Shown here in pieces: positions 1 through 8,947 of a stretch of 64,000 nucleotides of DNA. Below the pieces are notes generated by a model that saw only the letters and a program-made list of their open reading frames with translations, was not told the origin of the DNA and searched no databases. How positions within the stretch are numbered: position 1 is the first letter of the stretch; each line of letters opens with the position of its first letter. Source of the DNA: Candidatus Poribacteria bacterium. Its GTDB lineage: Bacteria; Poribacteria; WGA-4E; WGA-3G. Made by a program: the position numbers and the translations under genes. The DNA lies in assembly GCA_958295945.1 (NCBI GenBank), contig OY282386.1:4148204-4212203 (forward strand), given 5' to 3'.

Positions 1-40
1 TAATCATACTGAAACAGAGTCGCACATTTGTGTTTTAGTA

Positions 41-1675
41 TTAATGCATATAATCGTCGTGCGGATCATCCATATCAGAAAAGTCCGGTGGTTCTTCAAT
101 TTCAGTAATCAATGTTTCAGTAGTCAATAGCAAACCAGCGATACTACTTGCATTTTGAAGTGCCGATCTTACAACCTTTGTTGGGTCAATTACACCGTAT
201 TCAAGCATATCCCCATATTGTTCAGTTGCAGCATTGAATCCGAAGTTTGCGTCGCCAGCTTCAACCTTTGCCAAGACAACTGCACCTTCCATTCCAGCAT
301 TTTCTGCGATAGCGCGAATAGGAGAGCGTAATGCCTCCAGAACGATACTTTTACCAGTATTTTGATCACCATCAAGTTCAAGACCTTGTACATTTGGAAT
401 TGCCCTTAAGAGTGCGGTTCCGCCGCCTGGTATAATGCCTTCTTCAATAGCAGCACGTGTTGCTGCGAGGGCGTCTTCACATCGTGCTTTTTTCTCTTTC
501 ATTTCAATTTCAGTTGCAGCACCAACATTGACAACTGCGACACCACCAGCGAGTTTTGCGAGTCTTTCTTCAAGTTTCTCACGGTCATATTCGGATGTAG
601 TGTCTTCAATCTGTGTACGTATCTGAGCGATTCTGCCTTCAACACTCTCTTTCGCTCCAAAACCCCCGACAATGGTTGTGTTATCTTTATCTATTGATAC
701 ACGTCTTGCGGTTCCCAGCATTCCAACAACGATGTTCTCCAAACGAATACCTGTATCTTCTGAGATAACTTGTCCAGCAGTTAACACGGCTAAATCTTCA
801 AGCATTTCCTTCCGTCTGTCACCGAATCCAGGTGCTTTAACTGCAGCAACTTGTAGTGTGCCACGTAGTTTGTTAACGACCAATGTTGATAGTGCTTCAC
901 CTTCCACATCCTCAGCAATGATTAACAGAGGACGACTAAGTTGCATAACTTTTTCCATAATTGGCACTAGGTCAGCAATCGATGTGATTTTATCTACATT
1001 GATAAGAATATACGGATTTTCTAATTCAACAACTTGTTCATTTTCGTCAGTAACAAAATGTGGTGATAGAAATCCTCTATCAAACTGCATTCCTTCAACG
1101 ATGTCAACATCTGTCTCGGATGTTTTTCCTTCCTCAATAGTAATTGCGCCATCATTCCCTACCTTTTCAATGGCTTCAGCAATAATGGAACCGATATTGC
1201 TATTATTTGCGGGATCGTTTGCTGCAATTGAAGCAATATGAACAACATCTTCATGAGTGCTGACTTCACGACTTTGTGTTGTAATAGCATTAACAGCAAC
1301 ATCAACAGCTTTGTCAATACCAATTTTTAGTTGCATTGGGTCAGCACCAGCAGTGACATTTTTCAGTCCTTCATGAAGGATTTCCTGTCCTAATAAGGTT
1401 GCCGTTGTTGTTCCATCACCGGCAACATCATTTGTTTTTGTTGCGATAGATTCCAATAATTGTGCCCCCATATTTTCATAAGGATCGGGAAGTTCAATTT
1501 CTTTTGCGACGGTGACTCCATCACATGTTACCAAGGGTGCTCCAAAGGATTTTTGTATAACGACGTTGCGTCCGCGTGGACCGAGTGTGACTTTTACTGC
1601 ATTCGCCAGAGTATCTGCCCCGCGTTTGAGTGCAGTCCTGGCTCCTTCGTCAAAGATAATTTGTTTTGCAGGCAT
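41..1675 (-). CDS. groEL: 60 kDa chaperonin GroEL
   Basis: Cytosolic ATP-dependent chaperonin, 544 aa, full family length. Visible hallmarks: the LGPRGRNVV nucleotide-binding segment near residue 32, DGTTTAT near residue 88, RCEDAL (the catalytic Asp region) and EEGIIPGGG near residue 410. The start is fixed by AAGGAGG 7 nt upstream of ATG. The C-terminus ends in an acidic stretch ([13 protein letters not shown]) instead of the usual Gly-Gly-Met tail, and no groES lies next to it; the next gene upstream is an NFACT protein. A sigma-70-like promoter sits at 1736-1764, and I found no CIRCE operator. Family assignment is certain. That it is a secondary GroEL paralog is an inference from the tail and the missing groES. 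Confidence 0.97.
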   Translation of the reverse strand: MPAKQIIFDEGARTALKRGADTLANAVKVTLGPRGRNVVIQKSFGAPLVTCDGVTVAKEIELPDPYENMGAQLLESIATKTNDVAGDGTTTATLLGQEILHEGLKNVTAGADPMQLKIGIDKAVDVAVNAITTQSREVSTHEDVVHIASIAANDPANNSNIGSIIAEAIEKVGNDGAITIEEGKTSETDVDIVEGMQFDRGFLSPHFVTDENEQVVELENPYILINVDKITSIADLVPIMEKVMQLSRPLLIIAEDVEGEALSTLVVNKLRGTLQVAAVKAPGFGDRRKEMLEDLAVLTAGQVISEDTGIRLENIVVGMLGTARRVSIDKDNTTIVGGFGAKESVEGRIAQIRTQIEDTTSEYDREKLEERLAKLAGGVAVVNVGAATEIEMKEKKARCEDALAATRAAIEEGIIPGGGTALLRAIPNVQGLELDGDQNTGKSIVLEALRSPIRAIAENAGMEGAVVLAKVEAGDANFGFNAATEQYGDMLEYGVIDPTKVVRSALQNASSIAGLLLTTETLITEIEEPPDFSDMDDPHDDYMH

Positions 1676-1735
1676 AAAAAGACCTCCTTAAATTATTCTA
1701 AATATAGGTAGTAATCAATATTTTTTAGATATAAA

Positions 1736-1764
1736 ATTATATCATGCACTTTAGGTAAAGTCAA
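1736..1764 (-). promoter_or_regulatory. Sigma-70-type promoter of groEL
   Basis: Reading the minus strand, TTGACT (1759-1764) and TATAAT (1736-1741) are separated by exactly 17 bp. The start codon lies about 60 bp downstream. No CIRCE inverted repeat (TTAGCACTC-N9-GAGTGCTAA) is seen nearby, so heat-shock control by HrcA is not supported. Confidence 0.75.
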
Positions 1765-1773
1765 CTTTTTCGT

Positions 1774-1925
1774 GGGTGTGTACAGTTGTTGTTTAAATAT
1801 GACCGACTCTTAATGTACTGTGCTGTATCTATACGATACTAACTATCAAATCATGAACAATGGCGGGGCACGGAGCCTCCTACTACGATGGTTGGTGAGA
1901 AGTTAGTGACAAAAACTTTACCCAC
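1774..1925 (-). mobile_element. Short degenerate copy of the GGGTGTGT MITE family
   Basis: The block starts GGGTGTGTACAGTTGTTG and ends in the inverted form (tttacccac). It contains TGGTGAGAAGTTAGTGAC and GGCGGGGCACGGAG, which match in reverse orientation the internal sequences of the copies at 48279-48488 and 49296-49540. At about 150 bp it is a shortened, older copy. It lies between groEL and the rqcH-like gene, just upstream of the groEL promoter. Confidence 0.65.
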
Positions 1926-1928
1926 TCT

Positions 1929-3632
1929 TCATTTGTTCTTTGTATCAGGTACTGCTGGCTCAACATATAAGGTTTTTTCGTGTGTATAGTGCACGTAACC
2001 TGCGACATTGCCTTTACGTTTTACCACATATCTTGCCCACGTATAGTCTACTGGGACATAACTGGAGTGATGTGCTTTGCTATAAAATGCTGCAAGCTGC
2101 GCTGCTTGAAGGAGTGTTGGCATAGGTATGTCAGGACGGTTTTCAGGGTTGCGAATGATGACATGCGACCCATGGATTTGTTTTGCATGTAACCACATAT
2201 CACGTGGTTTTGCTATCTCTCGCAAGAGTAGATCGTTAGATTGACTGTTGCGACCGACATAGATATGAAAACCGTTCTTAGAGATATATTTACGATAGGG
2301 ACCATCACTTCTTTGTTGTTTCTTTTGTTTTTGTGTTTTGAGATAACCGTTGCTTAAAAATTCAGAATGAAGTTGTTGTAAGGTTTCAAGTGTTTTTGCA
2401 GATTCCAATTTATTTTCATATCCATTTATTATCTTTTGTTCTGCCTCAAGTTCAGCAAGACGTTGTTGAATCTGTGAAAAGCCGCGTTTTGCTTTTGTAT
2501 ATTTCTTGAAAAATGCTTGTGCATTTTCCGATGGTGTTTGCTCAGGATTGAGTTTGATTGTGAGTGAATCAAGATTTGGACTATAGTAGTTTTGGATTTC
2601 TACCTGTGTTTGTCCACGTCTGATTTTATGAAGGTTGGCAAGCAGCAGTTCTCCCTGGATTTTGTAGTCTTCCGATTTCTCAGCATTTTCTAAATCTCTC
2701 TGTAATGCTTTTTCTTTTCTACCTAACATGCTTTTTTGTTTTTCTAATGCTTGGGTGAGCGTTTGCAATTCTGATGCTATGGTCTCTTGTTGTGTGATAG
2801 CGTCATAGTAGGCAGAAAGAGCATCACTCAATGTTTCATAAGGTTGCGATGTAGCATGCGGGTATTGTTGTAATATGAGAGGATATGCTGCTAAAGGGTT
2901 ATCTTCTTCGGTCAGTAAGTTTGGGGTGACATGGTTTGGTTCGAAATAGATTAAGACTTGTTGAAATGCATCCCAAAGATCTGTTTTCTCAGAACGTATA
3001 ATGATTTCCTTTGCAAGTGTGGGACTCAATCCATTGATTTGACCAAATAATGTCTTCCATGTTACCTCAGAGGATGGTAAAAGTTCTGAGAAAGTGGTTT
3101 TGTCTATTGTCAATGGATCTATCTTTTCTTGTTGTGGTGGGAGGACATAATTGTCTCCCGGTAGAACTTCACGGAAACGGCTCATAGTTTCATCAATATG
3201 TTTTAAGCATTCCAGTATTCTATCATTTGAAGAATCAATCAGAATGATATTGCTATGTTTCCCCATAAATTCTGCAATGATTGCCTTAGGTGGTGGTTGT
3301 ATAGGTTCATCCGTAATGGGTTGAACAGTGATTTTCAATATTCTGTCCCATCCAAGTTGCTCTATGTCAACTATGGTGCCGTGTTTCAGATGGGTAGAAA
3401 GAAAGTCGGCAAAATAGGATTGCTTTTGTCCGGGTGGTGGTTTGTTAATCAGGTGTGCGCGGGCATGGACGGAATGTGCGGATATAGTGAGCCAGTGGAT
3501 ACGTGTGTCTTTTGATATCTTGAAGTTAAATGTTGTTGGGTTTGTTTGTTCAATGTGCCTGATTGAACCACTAATAAGCGTTTGGGACAATTCGTGGGTT
3601 ATATGATGTAGGGTTAAAGCATCAAAAGACAT
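1929..3632 (-). CDS. rqcH: Rqc2/RqcH-type NFACT ribosome quality control protein
   Basis: 567 aa. The family binds stalled 50S-peptidyl-tRNA complexes and recruits tRNA-Ala to add C-terminal alanine tails (bacterial RQC). The N-terminal NFACT-N domain starts MSFDALTLHHITHEL; GWDRILKI near residue 94 carries the Asp-Arg pair that corresponds to the functionally required pair of B. subtilis RqcH. A helix-hairpin-helix-like stretch near residue 205 and a long coiled coil (about 275-430) follow. The C-terminal NFACT-R domain (about 445-560) has PYRKYISKNGFHIYVGRN and the DMWLHAKQIHGSHVII segment. Domain order and length fit the family. It lies upstream of groEL on the same strand, with a MITE remnant between them. 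Confidence 0.92.
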   Translation of the reverse strand: MSFDALTLHHITHELSQTLISGSIRHIEQTNPTTFNFKISKDTRIHWLTISAHSVHARAHLINKPPPGQKQSYFADFLSTHLKHGTIVDIEQLGWDRILKITVQPITDEPIQPPPKAIIAEFMGKHSNIILIDSSNDRILECLKHIDETMSRFREVLPGDNYVLPPQQEKIDPLTIDKTTFSELLPSSEVTWKTLFGQINGLSPTLAKEIIIRSEKTDLWDAFQQVLIYFEPNHVTPNLLTEEDNPLAAYPLILQQYPHATSQPYETLSDALSAYYDAITQQETIASELQTLTQALEKQKSMLGRKEKALQRDLENAEKSEDYKIQGELLLANLHKIRRGQTQVEIQNYYSPNLDSLTIKLNPEQTPSENAQAFFKKYTKAKRGFSQIQQRLAELEAEQKIINGYENKLESAKTLETLQQLHSEFLSNGYLKTQKQKKQQRSDGPYRKYISKNGFHIYVGRNSQSNDLLLREIAKPRDMWLHAKQIHGSHVIIRNPENRPDIPMPTLLQAAQLAAFYSKAHHSSYVPVDYTWARYVVKRKGNVAGYVHYTHEKTLYVEPAVPDTKNK

Positions 3633-3979
3633 GGGAGAAGTCTCTTTGTGGATGTGTTTAGAATAAAATATGGATACACAAGCTAAAAGTTTATGCTACA
3701 AAAATTGCATATATCAGACTCACGTTACCTACATATTTTCGGTTTGTGGTTTCTTTCTGAGAATTTTATTTTACTTGTTTTTTCTCTTTTTAATGCATGG
3801 TGCTTTCGATTGTGTTTTAATATGGGTTTATGAAGGTCTTTTGTTATGTCTTAGTTAAAAAAAACAAGTAAATAAGATGTTTTTTTATAGATATTGTTCA
3901 TTTATTGGACATTTTTATCCTGGTTTGTGGTTGCTAAATTGACGCCTATGGAGCAGTTAGGAAACCGCACCTACACAGG
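3633..3979. other. Intergenic region without a convincing gene
   Basis: 347 bp of AT-rich sequence between two minus-strand genes. It holds a 62-codon plus-strand frame at 3670-3858 that is almost entirely hydrophobic, with no ribosome binding site; I regard it as chance. No clear promoter, terminator or RNA gene was recognised. Confidence 0.5.
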
Positions 3980-4930
3980 TTAATGGTAACGTTTCAAATC
4001 ATTCGTAATGTCGCGTAACTGTTCATTTATTTCTGGTGGTACTCGTGGGTTGAATGGTCCACCTGTGCCTGCCTCAATGTCCTCAAATCCACTTTGAATC
4101 ATTGTTTCAACAACAGCAGAATAATTGTAGACGCGTCCATTCCAAAACCTTATCTCTTCCAGTGGTGCAATGTCAGCTTCAATGCGTGCTGATGTCTCAA
4201 AATCTCCTCTTCGTTGTGCGTTGTTAATCTCATCCGATGCGCGAGCATAGGCAACTGCTATTCCAGAAGTATGTCCCTTTGTTCCAAGTTGTGCAGGTTT
4301 AGTACATCTGTCTCCGATACCCCACATTACAATTCCATTGTCTCCAACACCTCCTATGAGTGGTTGTACATCATCCTCATCAGTTCCAATTTTAACACCT
4401 ATAAAGTGAGGAGAATCGTTCAACAATCGTATCACAGCATCCAATTCGCGTTTTTGACGAAAATAGTAGAGAAATCGAGCGTCACAACTATTGCCGTAGC
4501 TCTCTGCGAATTTCATATACTGTTCGTAGATACCCTCTGGACTGCTTATTCCGGTGAGTGGCATCAATAGATATGCATCTGGTGGTCTTTTTAAATCGGA
4601 TTGTGCTTCTATCAGTTGACCTGCTTGATTTATTGGATTTGGAACAATTCCCGAAATCAGTATACCATCCGAACCCATCTGATTACCCGTTTTATCAATG
4701 AGTCCTAACTGTTCCTTTTCACTGATGTGGTGGATTAGACTAGTACCAGCAATCGCTATAACCCGTTTTCGCCCTTCATCAAGGTAGTTGTTGGTCATCA
4801 GATAGTCAATGTTCTTGACATGACCTGTATAATCGATATTGTTTCCATTGAAAGGAATGATAGGAATTGCAGTAACAGAATTTAGGGCATCTAACAGATT
4901 TGGTAAAGATAATGGCATAGATTTCTCCAT
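3980..4930 (-). CDS. DHDPS/NAL-superfamily aldolase-like protein (divergent)
   Basis: 316 aa TIM-barrel protein of the dihydrodipicolinate synthase / N-acetylneuraminate lyase superfamily, whose members form a Schiff base between a lysine and a 2-oxo acid. The lysine is present in FIGVKIGT (near residue 177). The usual oxo-acid-binding GTTGE is replaced by AGTSLIH, and the catalytic tyrosine of the TPYY motif is replaced (MPLT before GISSPEGIYEQY). Real DapA activity is therefore unlikely. ATG directly follows the stop of the upstream gene (4931-4933), so the gene ends a three-gene operon with the DUF5683-like and PorV-like proteins. An ATG four codons in is an alternative start. Superfamily assignment is good; substrate unknown. 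Confidence 0.8.
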   Translation of the reverse strand: MEKSMPLSLPNLLDALNSVTAIPIIPFNGNNIDYTGHVKNIDYLMTNNYLDEGRKRVIAIAGTSLIHHISEKEQLGLIDKTGNQMGSDGILISGIVPNPINQAGQLIEAQSDLKRPPDAYLLMPLTGISSPEGIYEQYMKFAESYGNSCDARFLYYFRQKRELDAVIRLLNDSPHFIGVKIGTDEDDVQPLIGGVGDNGIVMWGIGDRCTKPAQLGTKGHTSGIAVAYARASDEINNAQRRGDFETSARIEADIAPLEEIRFWNGRVYNYSAVVETMIQSGFEDIEAGTGGPFNPRVPPEINEQLRDITNDLKRYH

Positions 4931-5743
4931 TTAGAACTTTCTCTTAAAGACAAGCGCACCCGTTAGACTTCCATTTGATACATCCGTATGCACATCAATC
5001 TGGAATCCATCAGACTCCGTCTGTTTTTTATTCCAACGTTTGGTTGTGATCCGTGCTTCAACAGCACTTACGACATGGTTTAAGATAACCAGACCAATGA
5101 TTGTGCGTGCAGTTTGAAATGTGTCATTGGCTTTTTGACGTAAGTCATAAGCCTCCAAACGATGTTTTGAATCAAACTCAATAGTGGAATCCTTCTCGTC
5201 CTTCAAAGTTGGGTCAAGGTCTTTCCAGTACCATTTTCCTGTGCGATTCCGTGTTTGCTCAGAATCGTAGACATGATTCCAGTTTTCATACTGAGTAGCA
5301 TGTTCAAAATCCTCAATGAGATCCCAATTTTCAAAAGATCCTGGTCCAATGAATATTACATTTTGACGAACTATATCGCGATAGTCATCACGTGTGTTCA
5401 CTGCATTATTTCGGAGCAAGAAATACGTTGTGAGAAGCGCGACCTCTGCTGCAGTATAGATATAGCCATGTTTTGCACCCGTGTATATTTGCCCCATTCC
5501 TGGAATTGCGAGTGAATAGAGAAATGCTTCATTTGGTGATTTTGTACGAGAGATATTCTGTTCTGCTGCCATAGCAATTGATGAATGCTCTGTTAGGACG
5601 CGGATTCCAAGGTTGGAATTCAGAAAAAAATTTGAAAAGAAATGTGTCTGTGATTCATTGGAGGCACTACAGAGAACACATGTGAAAAAGAACAAGAGAA
5701 CACAGAGACTAATTTGTGTCGTAAATTTTTTAGTCAATTTCAT
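4931..5743 (-). CDS. DUF5683-like membrane-associated protein
   Basis: 270 aa. A basic N-terminus and hydrophobic segment (LCVLLFFFTCVLCSAS) form a signal peptide or anchor. Residues about 70-110 read NEAFLYSLAIPGMGQIYTGAKHGYIYTAAEVALL, the PGxGQ-Y signature of the DUF5683/P-type small membrane domain found in many FCB-group proteins, followed by a hydrophobic segment. A second hydrophobic stretch (ARTIIGLVILNHVVSAVEA) lies near residue 215. It ends in Phe (KRKF), as many outer-membrane proteins do. One base separates it from the PorV-like gene upstream, and its stop abuts the DHDPS-like start, so the three are co-transcribed. Molecular function is unknown. Confidence 0.7.
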   Translation of the reverse strand: MKLTKKFTTQISLCVLLFFFTCVLCSASNESQTHFFSNFFLNSNLGIRVLTEHSSIAMAAEQNISRTKSPNEAFLYSLAIPGMGQIYTGAKHGYIYTAAEVALLTTYFLLRNNAVNTRDDYRDIVRQNVIFIGPGSFENWDLIEDFEHATQYENWNHVYDSEQTRNRTGKWYWKDLDPTLKDEKDSTIEFDSKHRLEAYDLRQKANDTFQTARTIIGLVILNHVVSAVEARITTKRWNKKQTESDGFQIDVHTDVSNGSLTGALVFKRKF

Positions 5744-5744
5744 T

Positions 5745-6926
5745 TTAAAATACTAATCCTGCTGTAACTTCAAGAAGTCGTTTTTGAAAAGGGCCGAGTC
5801 CTACTGCTCCATACGTCAGGTCAAATTTTACAGTATAAGCCTGTACCCCAATACCGTAAGTGAAAAAATCGGACAAATCTAAGAGAAAAGGACCGACATT
5901 AGAAAATTTGAAACCGTCATCAAATTGATCGGATAACTTTGTACGATTTGGGGCAAAGGGGTCAACTTTGTGTCCGATACGGAATGCAAAGGTATTAGCA
6001 AGCCAGTATTCTAAGCCTATGCTTTTTTCAAGATGTCTCCACTCAAAGGCACGTATCCCCACTCCCCGATCAGATAAAACTTGTTCGCGTGTAATTTCAT
6101 ATCCGTTCTCATTTTGGGTTTGTATGTAGAGTTCAAGCTCACTTTCATCTTCAACCCATTTATCAATTCTTGCCGTTAAACCTGTAACGAGCCGGACATG
6201 GTTGTTTTTACTTTGGAAAAGACTTGTTGCGGAGCCTATACGAAATAATGCTGGCAATGGATCGGCTTGATTTTCATCAATAAAATGTATTTTTGGACCA
6301 ATGTTTTGAATTGCAAATCCGAGTGTAGTTGGAAGTAAATTGGTAGAAAGTCTGTATTGACTTCCAAAATCAACTGCATAAGAGTAAGATCCTCCACCTT
6401 CACTACCGAGTACAACTCTGATCATCTTTGCACTTATCCCTGTTGTGAATCTATTTGTAATTTGGTCAGCATAAGAGAATGTAAAGACAAAGTTTGTTCC
6501 GAGGTTTTCTTCTCGTATTGGATCGGGAGAATCTGTTGTAACAAGACTTGTTCCTTGTCCTTGCATCTGAACGGTTGTTCCTATTGCTCCGTAATTACCT
6601 AAAGGAAGTGCTCCAGTAATAAAAGTGTAATACAATCCTTCTCCTGCTTCACCAAATAAATCACCTTGGTTTTTGTAATACATAGAGACACGTGGACCGA
6701 ATTTTTCGGTCTGAAAATTGCTTTTGGTGATGTTAACTAATCCACTTGGATTCCAGAGTGTAGTCGTAACATCGCCTGACATTGCAGAAAAAGCGTCACC
6801 CAGTGCAGTGGCGCGTGCTCCACCACCTAAGTTTAAAATCACAGATCCAGTCCTACCTGCACCTGCAAAAACTGTAATAGGTATAAAGAAAACTACCAAT
6901 AAAAATAGCGTAAAATATCGTTTCAT
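5745..6926 (-). CDS. PorV/PorQ-family (UPF0164) outer-membrane barrel protein
   Basis: 393 aa. Signal peptide MKRYFTLFLLVVFFIPITVFA, then the family hallmark LGGGARATALGDAFSAMSGDVTTTLWNPSGL (residues 33-63). In this family the motif (metabolically unassigned, FadL-like barrel fold) precedes a beta-barrel. The rest has alternating hydrophobic/polar strands and ends in a C-terminal Phe (TAGLVF), as expected for a BAM substrate. PorV itself is an outer-membrane shuttle of type IX secretion, but the wider family occurs in bacteria without that system. It is the first gene of an operon with the DUF5683-like and DHDPS-like genes. Two paralogs lie in the window at 51055-51987 and 56727-57728. Confidence 0.85.
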   Translation of the reverse strand: MKRYFTLFLLVVFFIPITVFAGAGRTGSVILNLGGGARATALGDAFSAMSGDVTTTLWNPSGLVNITKSNFQTEKFGPRVSMYYKNQGDLFGEAGEGLYYTFITGALPLGNYGAIGTTVQMQGQGTSLVTTDSPDPIREENLGTNFVFTFSYADQITNRFTTGISAKMIRVVLGSEGGGSYSYAVDFGSQYRLSTNLLPTTLGFAIQNIGPKIHFIDENQADPLPALFRIGSATSLFQSKNNHVRLVTGLTARIDKWVEDESELELYIQTQNENGYEITREQVLSDRGVGIRAFEWRHLEKSIGLEYWLANTFAFRIGHKVDPFAPNRTKLSDQFDDGFKFSNVGPFLLDLSDFFTYGIGVQAYTVKFDLTYGAVGLGPFQKRLLEVTAGLVF

Positions 6927-7359
6927 ATATACACTGTTGAATTCGTAGAACTATAAATGTTGTCCTACAAAATAATACCTCCTCAATGGGGATTTGTAAT
7001 GAAATTTATGTTATGATACCGTATGTTTCTAACGAAAAACATTTAATTTGGTTTACATATCTACGTTAACAGATTATAACATCAAAAAGTATATTGGACA
7101 AATTATAATTGCAGACTCATCAAGTTGGTCTATTATCTGTGGGTTTGAGGTGACTCAAAAATAGTAAAGATTTTTGTGATTGCATACAACAAATGATTAT
7201 ACCAATTCTAAGTAGAGAATATAAGAGGCGTAATGAATTGCGCGACGACGAACCTGACATTTGGAAGATAATGGTGATAAATGGTTTAGACTTTGCGCAC
7301 AAACCAATTGACATAGGCAGGTAGATATGGTATGATACTCCAAAACTAAATTTCATTCA
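6927..7359. other. Divergent intergenic region between porV-like gene and lnt
   Basis: 433 bp between divergently transcribed genes. The right end holds the lnt promoter (7308-7336). The rest is AT-rich; minus-strand frames at 7120-7356 have no ribosome binding site or recognisable protein content. No repeat or RNA gene was recognised. Confidence 0.5.
7308..7336 (+). promoter_or_regulatory. Sigma-70-type promoter of lnt-prfB
   Basis: Consensus TTGACA (7308-7313), a 17-bp spacer and TATGAT (7331-7336), one mismatch from consensus overall. The predicted transcript start, near 7343, lies only about 17 nt before the GTG start codon at 7360, leaving a very short leader. Confidence 0.75.
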
Positions 7360-8931
7360 GTGGAAGCCATTTTGAGTTTTGTAAAACGATACAGGTATTT
7401 GTTTGCAGCGGGTACGGGAATCCTACTATTCTGTAGTTTTCCAAGTGTCAATTTCTTTCCTTTTGCATGGATAGGATTAGTGCCGTTATTGGTAGCACTT
7501 GATGGTGTTGAGAACTGGAAAATGGCTTTCCGCATAGGGTATGTATCCGGATTTCTATTTTTCGCAGGATTGCTCATAGCAATCGCACTCTTATATCCCT
7601 ATGCGAATATCTTCACAACTCTCCTCGGATATTTTCTACTTGTAGGTTATACTGCCCTCTACTTTGCAGTTTTTTCGGTGTTAGTCTATCATCTACCTTG
7701 GCAATCAAGGGTCTTATTTCCATTAGGTGTTGCTACGATCTGGGTTAGTTTAGAGTGGGTGCGTGGATGGTTGTTAACAGGATTTCCGTGGGGGAATATT
7801 GGATATTCACAGTGGAATTATCATGCTGGTATACAAATTGCATCTATCGCGGGTGTTTTTGGTGTTAGTTTTGTAATAGTGTTTTTTAATGCAGGTGTTG
7901 CTACATTCATTCGTCGTAGACATGAGTGGCAGAAGGAATTGGTCGCAATAATCGCACCTTGTCTACTTGCAGCGATTACACTTATCTATGGATATGCTGC
8001 TATAGGAAAAAGTGATAACATTGAATCACAAAGTATAGAGATTGCTCTGGTTCCAGGAAATATTCCTCAGCTTGACAAATGGAATCCAAAGAAGTTTCCG
8101 TCAATATTTATGAAATATCTTAATATGACAGAAGATGCAGCGAAAGAACAGCCTGATGTAATTGTATGGCCGGAAACTACAGTGAGAGGACAAGTGCTTT
8201 CTGGAGAATGGGCAAATTACAATAATCATTTCAAACAGATGTTGGATAGAATTGGTGACATTCCAATGCTTATTGGGTCTACGGATCCCGATGCATTAGG
8301 TAATCTTTACAACAGAGTTATCTCAGTATCATCGGATGGAGAAATACAAGGGAAATACGCTAAAATGCAGCTTGTTCCGTTTGGCGAATATGTGCCGTTA
8401 GCTGATTTTCTGCCAAGTTTTATTCAATTTTCTCCATTTGAACATGGGAAAACACACAATCTTTTACCGATTAAATATGTTGCTGATGTGTCTACTGAAA
8501 AACAGAATTTATTGGTAGGCACATCTATATGTTTTGAGTCCTCTTTTCCAAATCATTTTCGGAAGTTTGTTAAAAAAGGTGCAGATGTGATGGGAATTCT
8601 TACAAACGATGCGTGGTTCTTAGGTACTGCACTACCTGAGCTTCATTTAGCAATGGCTCCGTTACGTGCTGTAGAAAACCGTATATCTGTTTTTCGGTGT
8701 GCCAATGGTGGTTTTACTTGTGCTGTTGATAGATATGGACGGATCTATACTCGTTTTGTAACACCAAAGACTTCTGATGAATTTCTGATCGCTGATGTAG
8801 CCCTCTCAGATGGGAAAACTACACTTTACACACGATATGGTGATTGGTTGCCGATAATTTGCGCACTAATTAGTTTATCATTCATAATATATCTTGTAAT
8901 CAAAAGATTTCAAACGACACATTCAACGTAA
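7360..8931 (+). CDS. lnt: Apolipoprotein N-acyltransferase
   Basis: 523 aa inner-membrane enzyme that N-acylates the lipoprotein N-terminal cysteine, the last step before Lol sorting. The N-terminal half (about 10-215) has the usual series of membrane segments. The C-terminal half is a nitrilase domain with the catalytic triad visible as Glu in VWPETTVRG (near 267), Lys in YAKMQLVPFGEYVP (near 336) and Cys in GTSICFESSFP (near 390). A final membrane segment lies at about 495-515. The start codon is GTG at 7360, shortly after a consensus promoter; no strong Shine-Dalgarno is seen. It is followed after 16 bp by prfB and fits functionally with the Lol genes downstream. Confidence 0.93.
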   Translation: MEAILSFVKRYRYLFAAGTGILLFCSFPSVNFFPFAWIGLVPLLVALDGVENWKMAFRIGYVSGFLFFAGLLIAIALLYPYANIFTTLLGYFLLVGYTALYFAVFSVLVYHLPWQSRVLFPLGVATIWVSLEWVRGWLLTGFPWGNIGYSQWNYHAGIQIASIAGVFGVSFVIVFFNAGVATFIRRRHEWQKELVAIIAPCLLAAITLIYGYAAIGKSDNIESQSIEIALVPGNIPQLDKWNPKKFPSIFMKYLNMTEDAAKEQPDVIVWPETTVRGQVLSGEWANYNNHFKQMLDRIGDIPMLIGSTDPDALGNLYNRVISVSSDGEIQGKYAKMQLVPFGEYVPLADFLPSFIQFSPFEHGKTHNLLPIKYVADVSTEKQNLLVGTSICFESSFPNHFRKFVKKGADVMGILTNDAWFLGTALPELHLAMAPLRAVENRISVFRCANGGFTCAVDRYGRIYTRFVTPKTSDEFLIADVALSDGKTTLYTRYGDWLPIICALISLSFIIYLVIKRFQTTHST

Positions 8932-8947
8932 AAAATAAAGGACACTT

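Noticed and set aside
672-1241. Plus-strand 189-codon frame opposite groEL
   Set aside because: Serine/threonine-rich antisense shadow of groEL with no ribosome binding site; groEL itself is intact on the other strand.
1676-1928. CIRCE heat-shock operator ahead of groEL
   Set aside because: No TTAGCACTC-N9-GAGTGCTAA-like inverted repeat is present between promoter and start.
3670-3858. 62-codon hydrophobic frame
   Set aside because: No Shine-Dalgarno, AT-rich run of Phe/Leu/Tyr codons; looks like chance.
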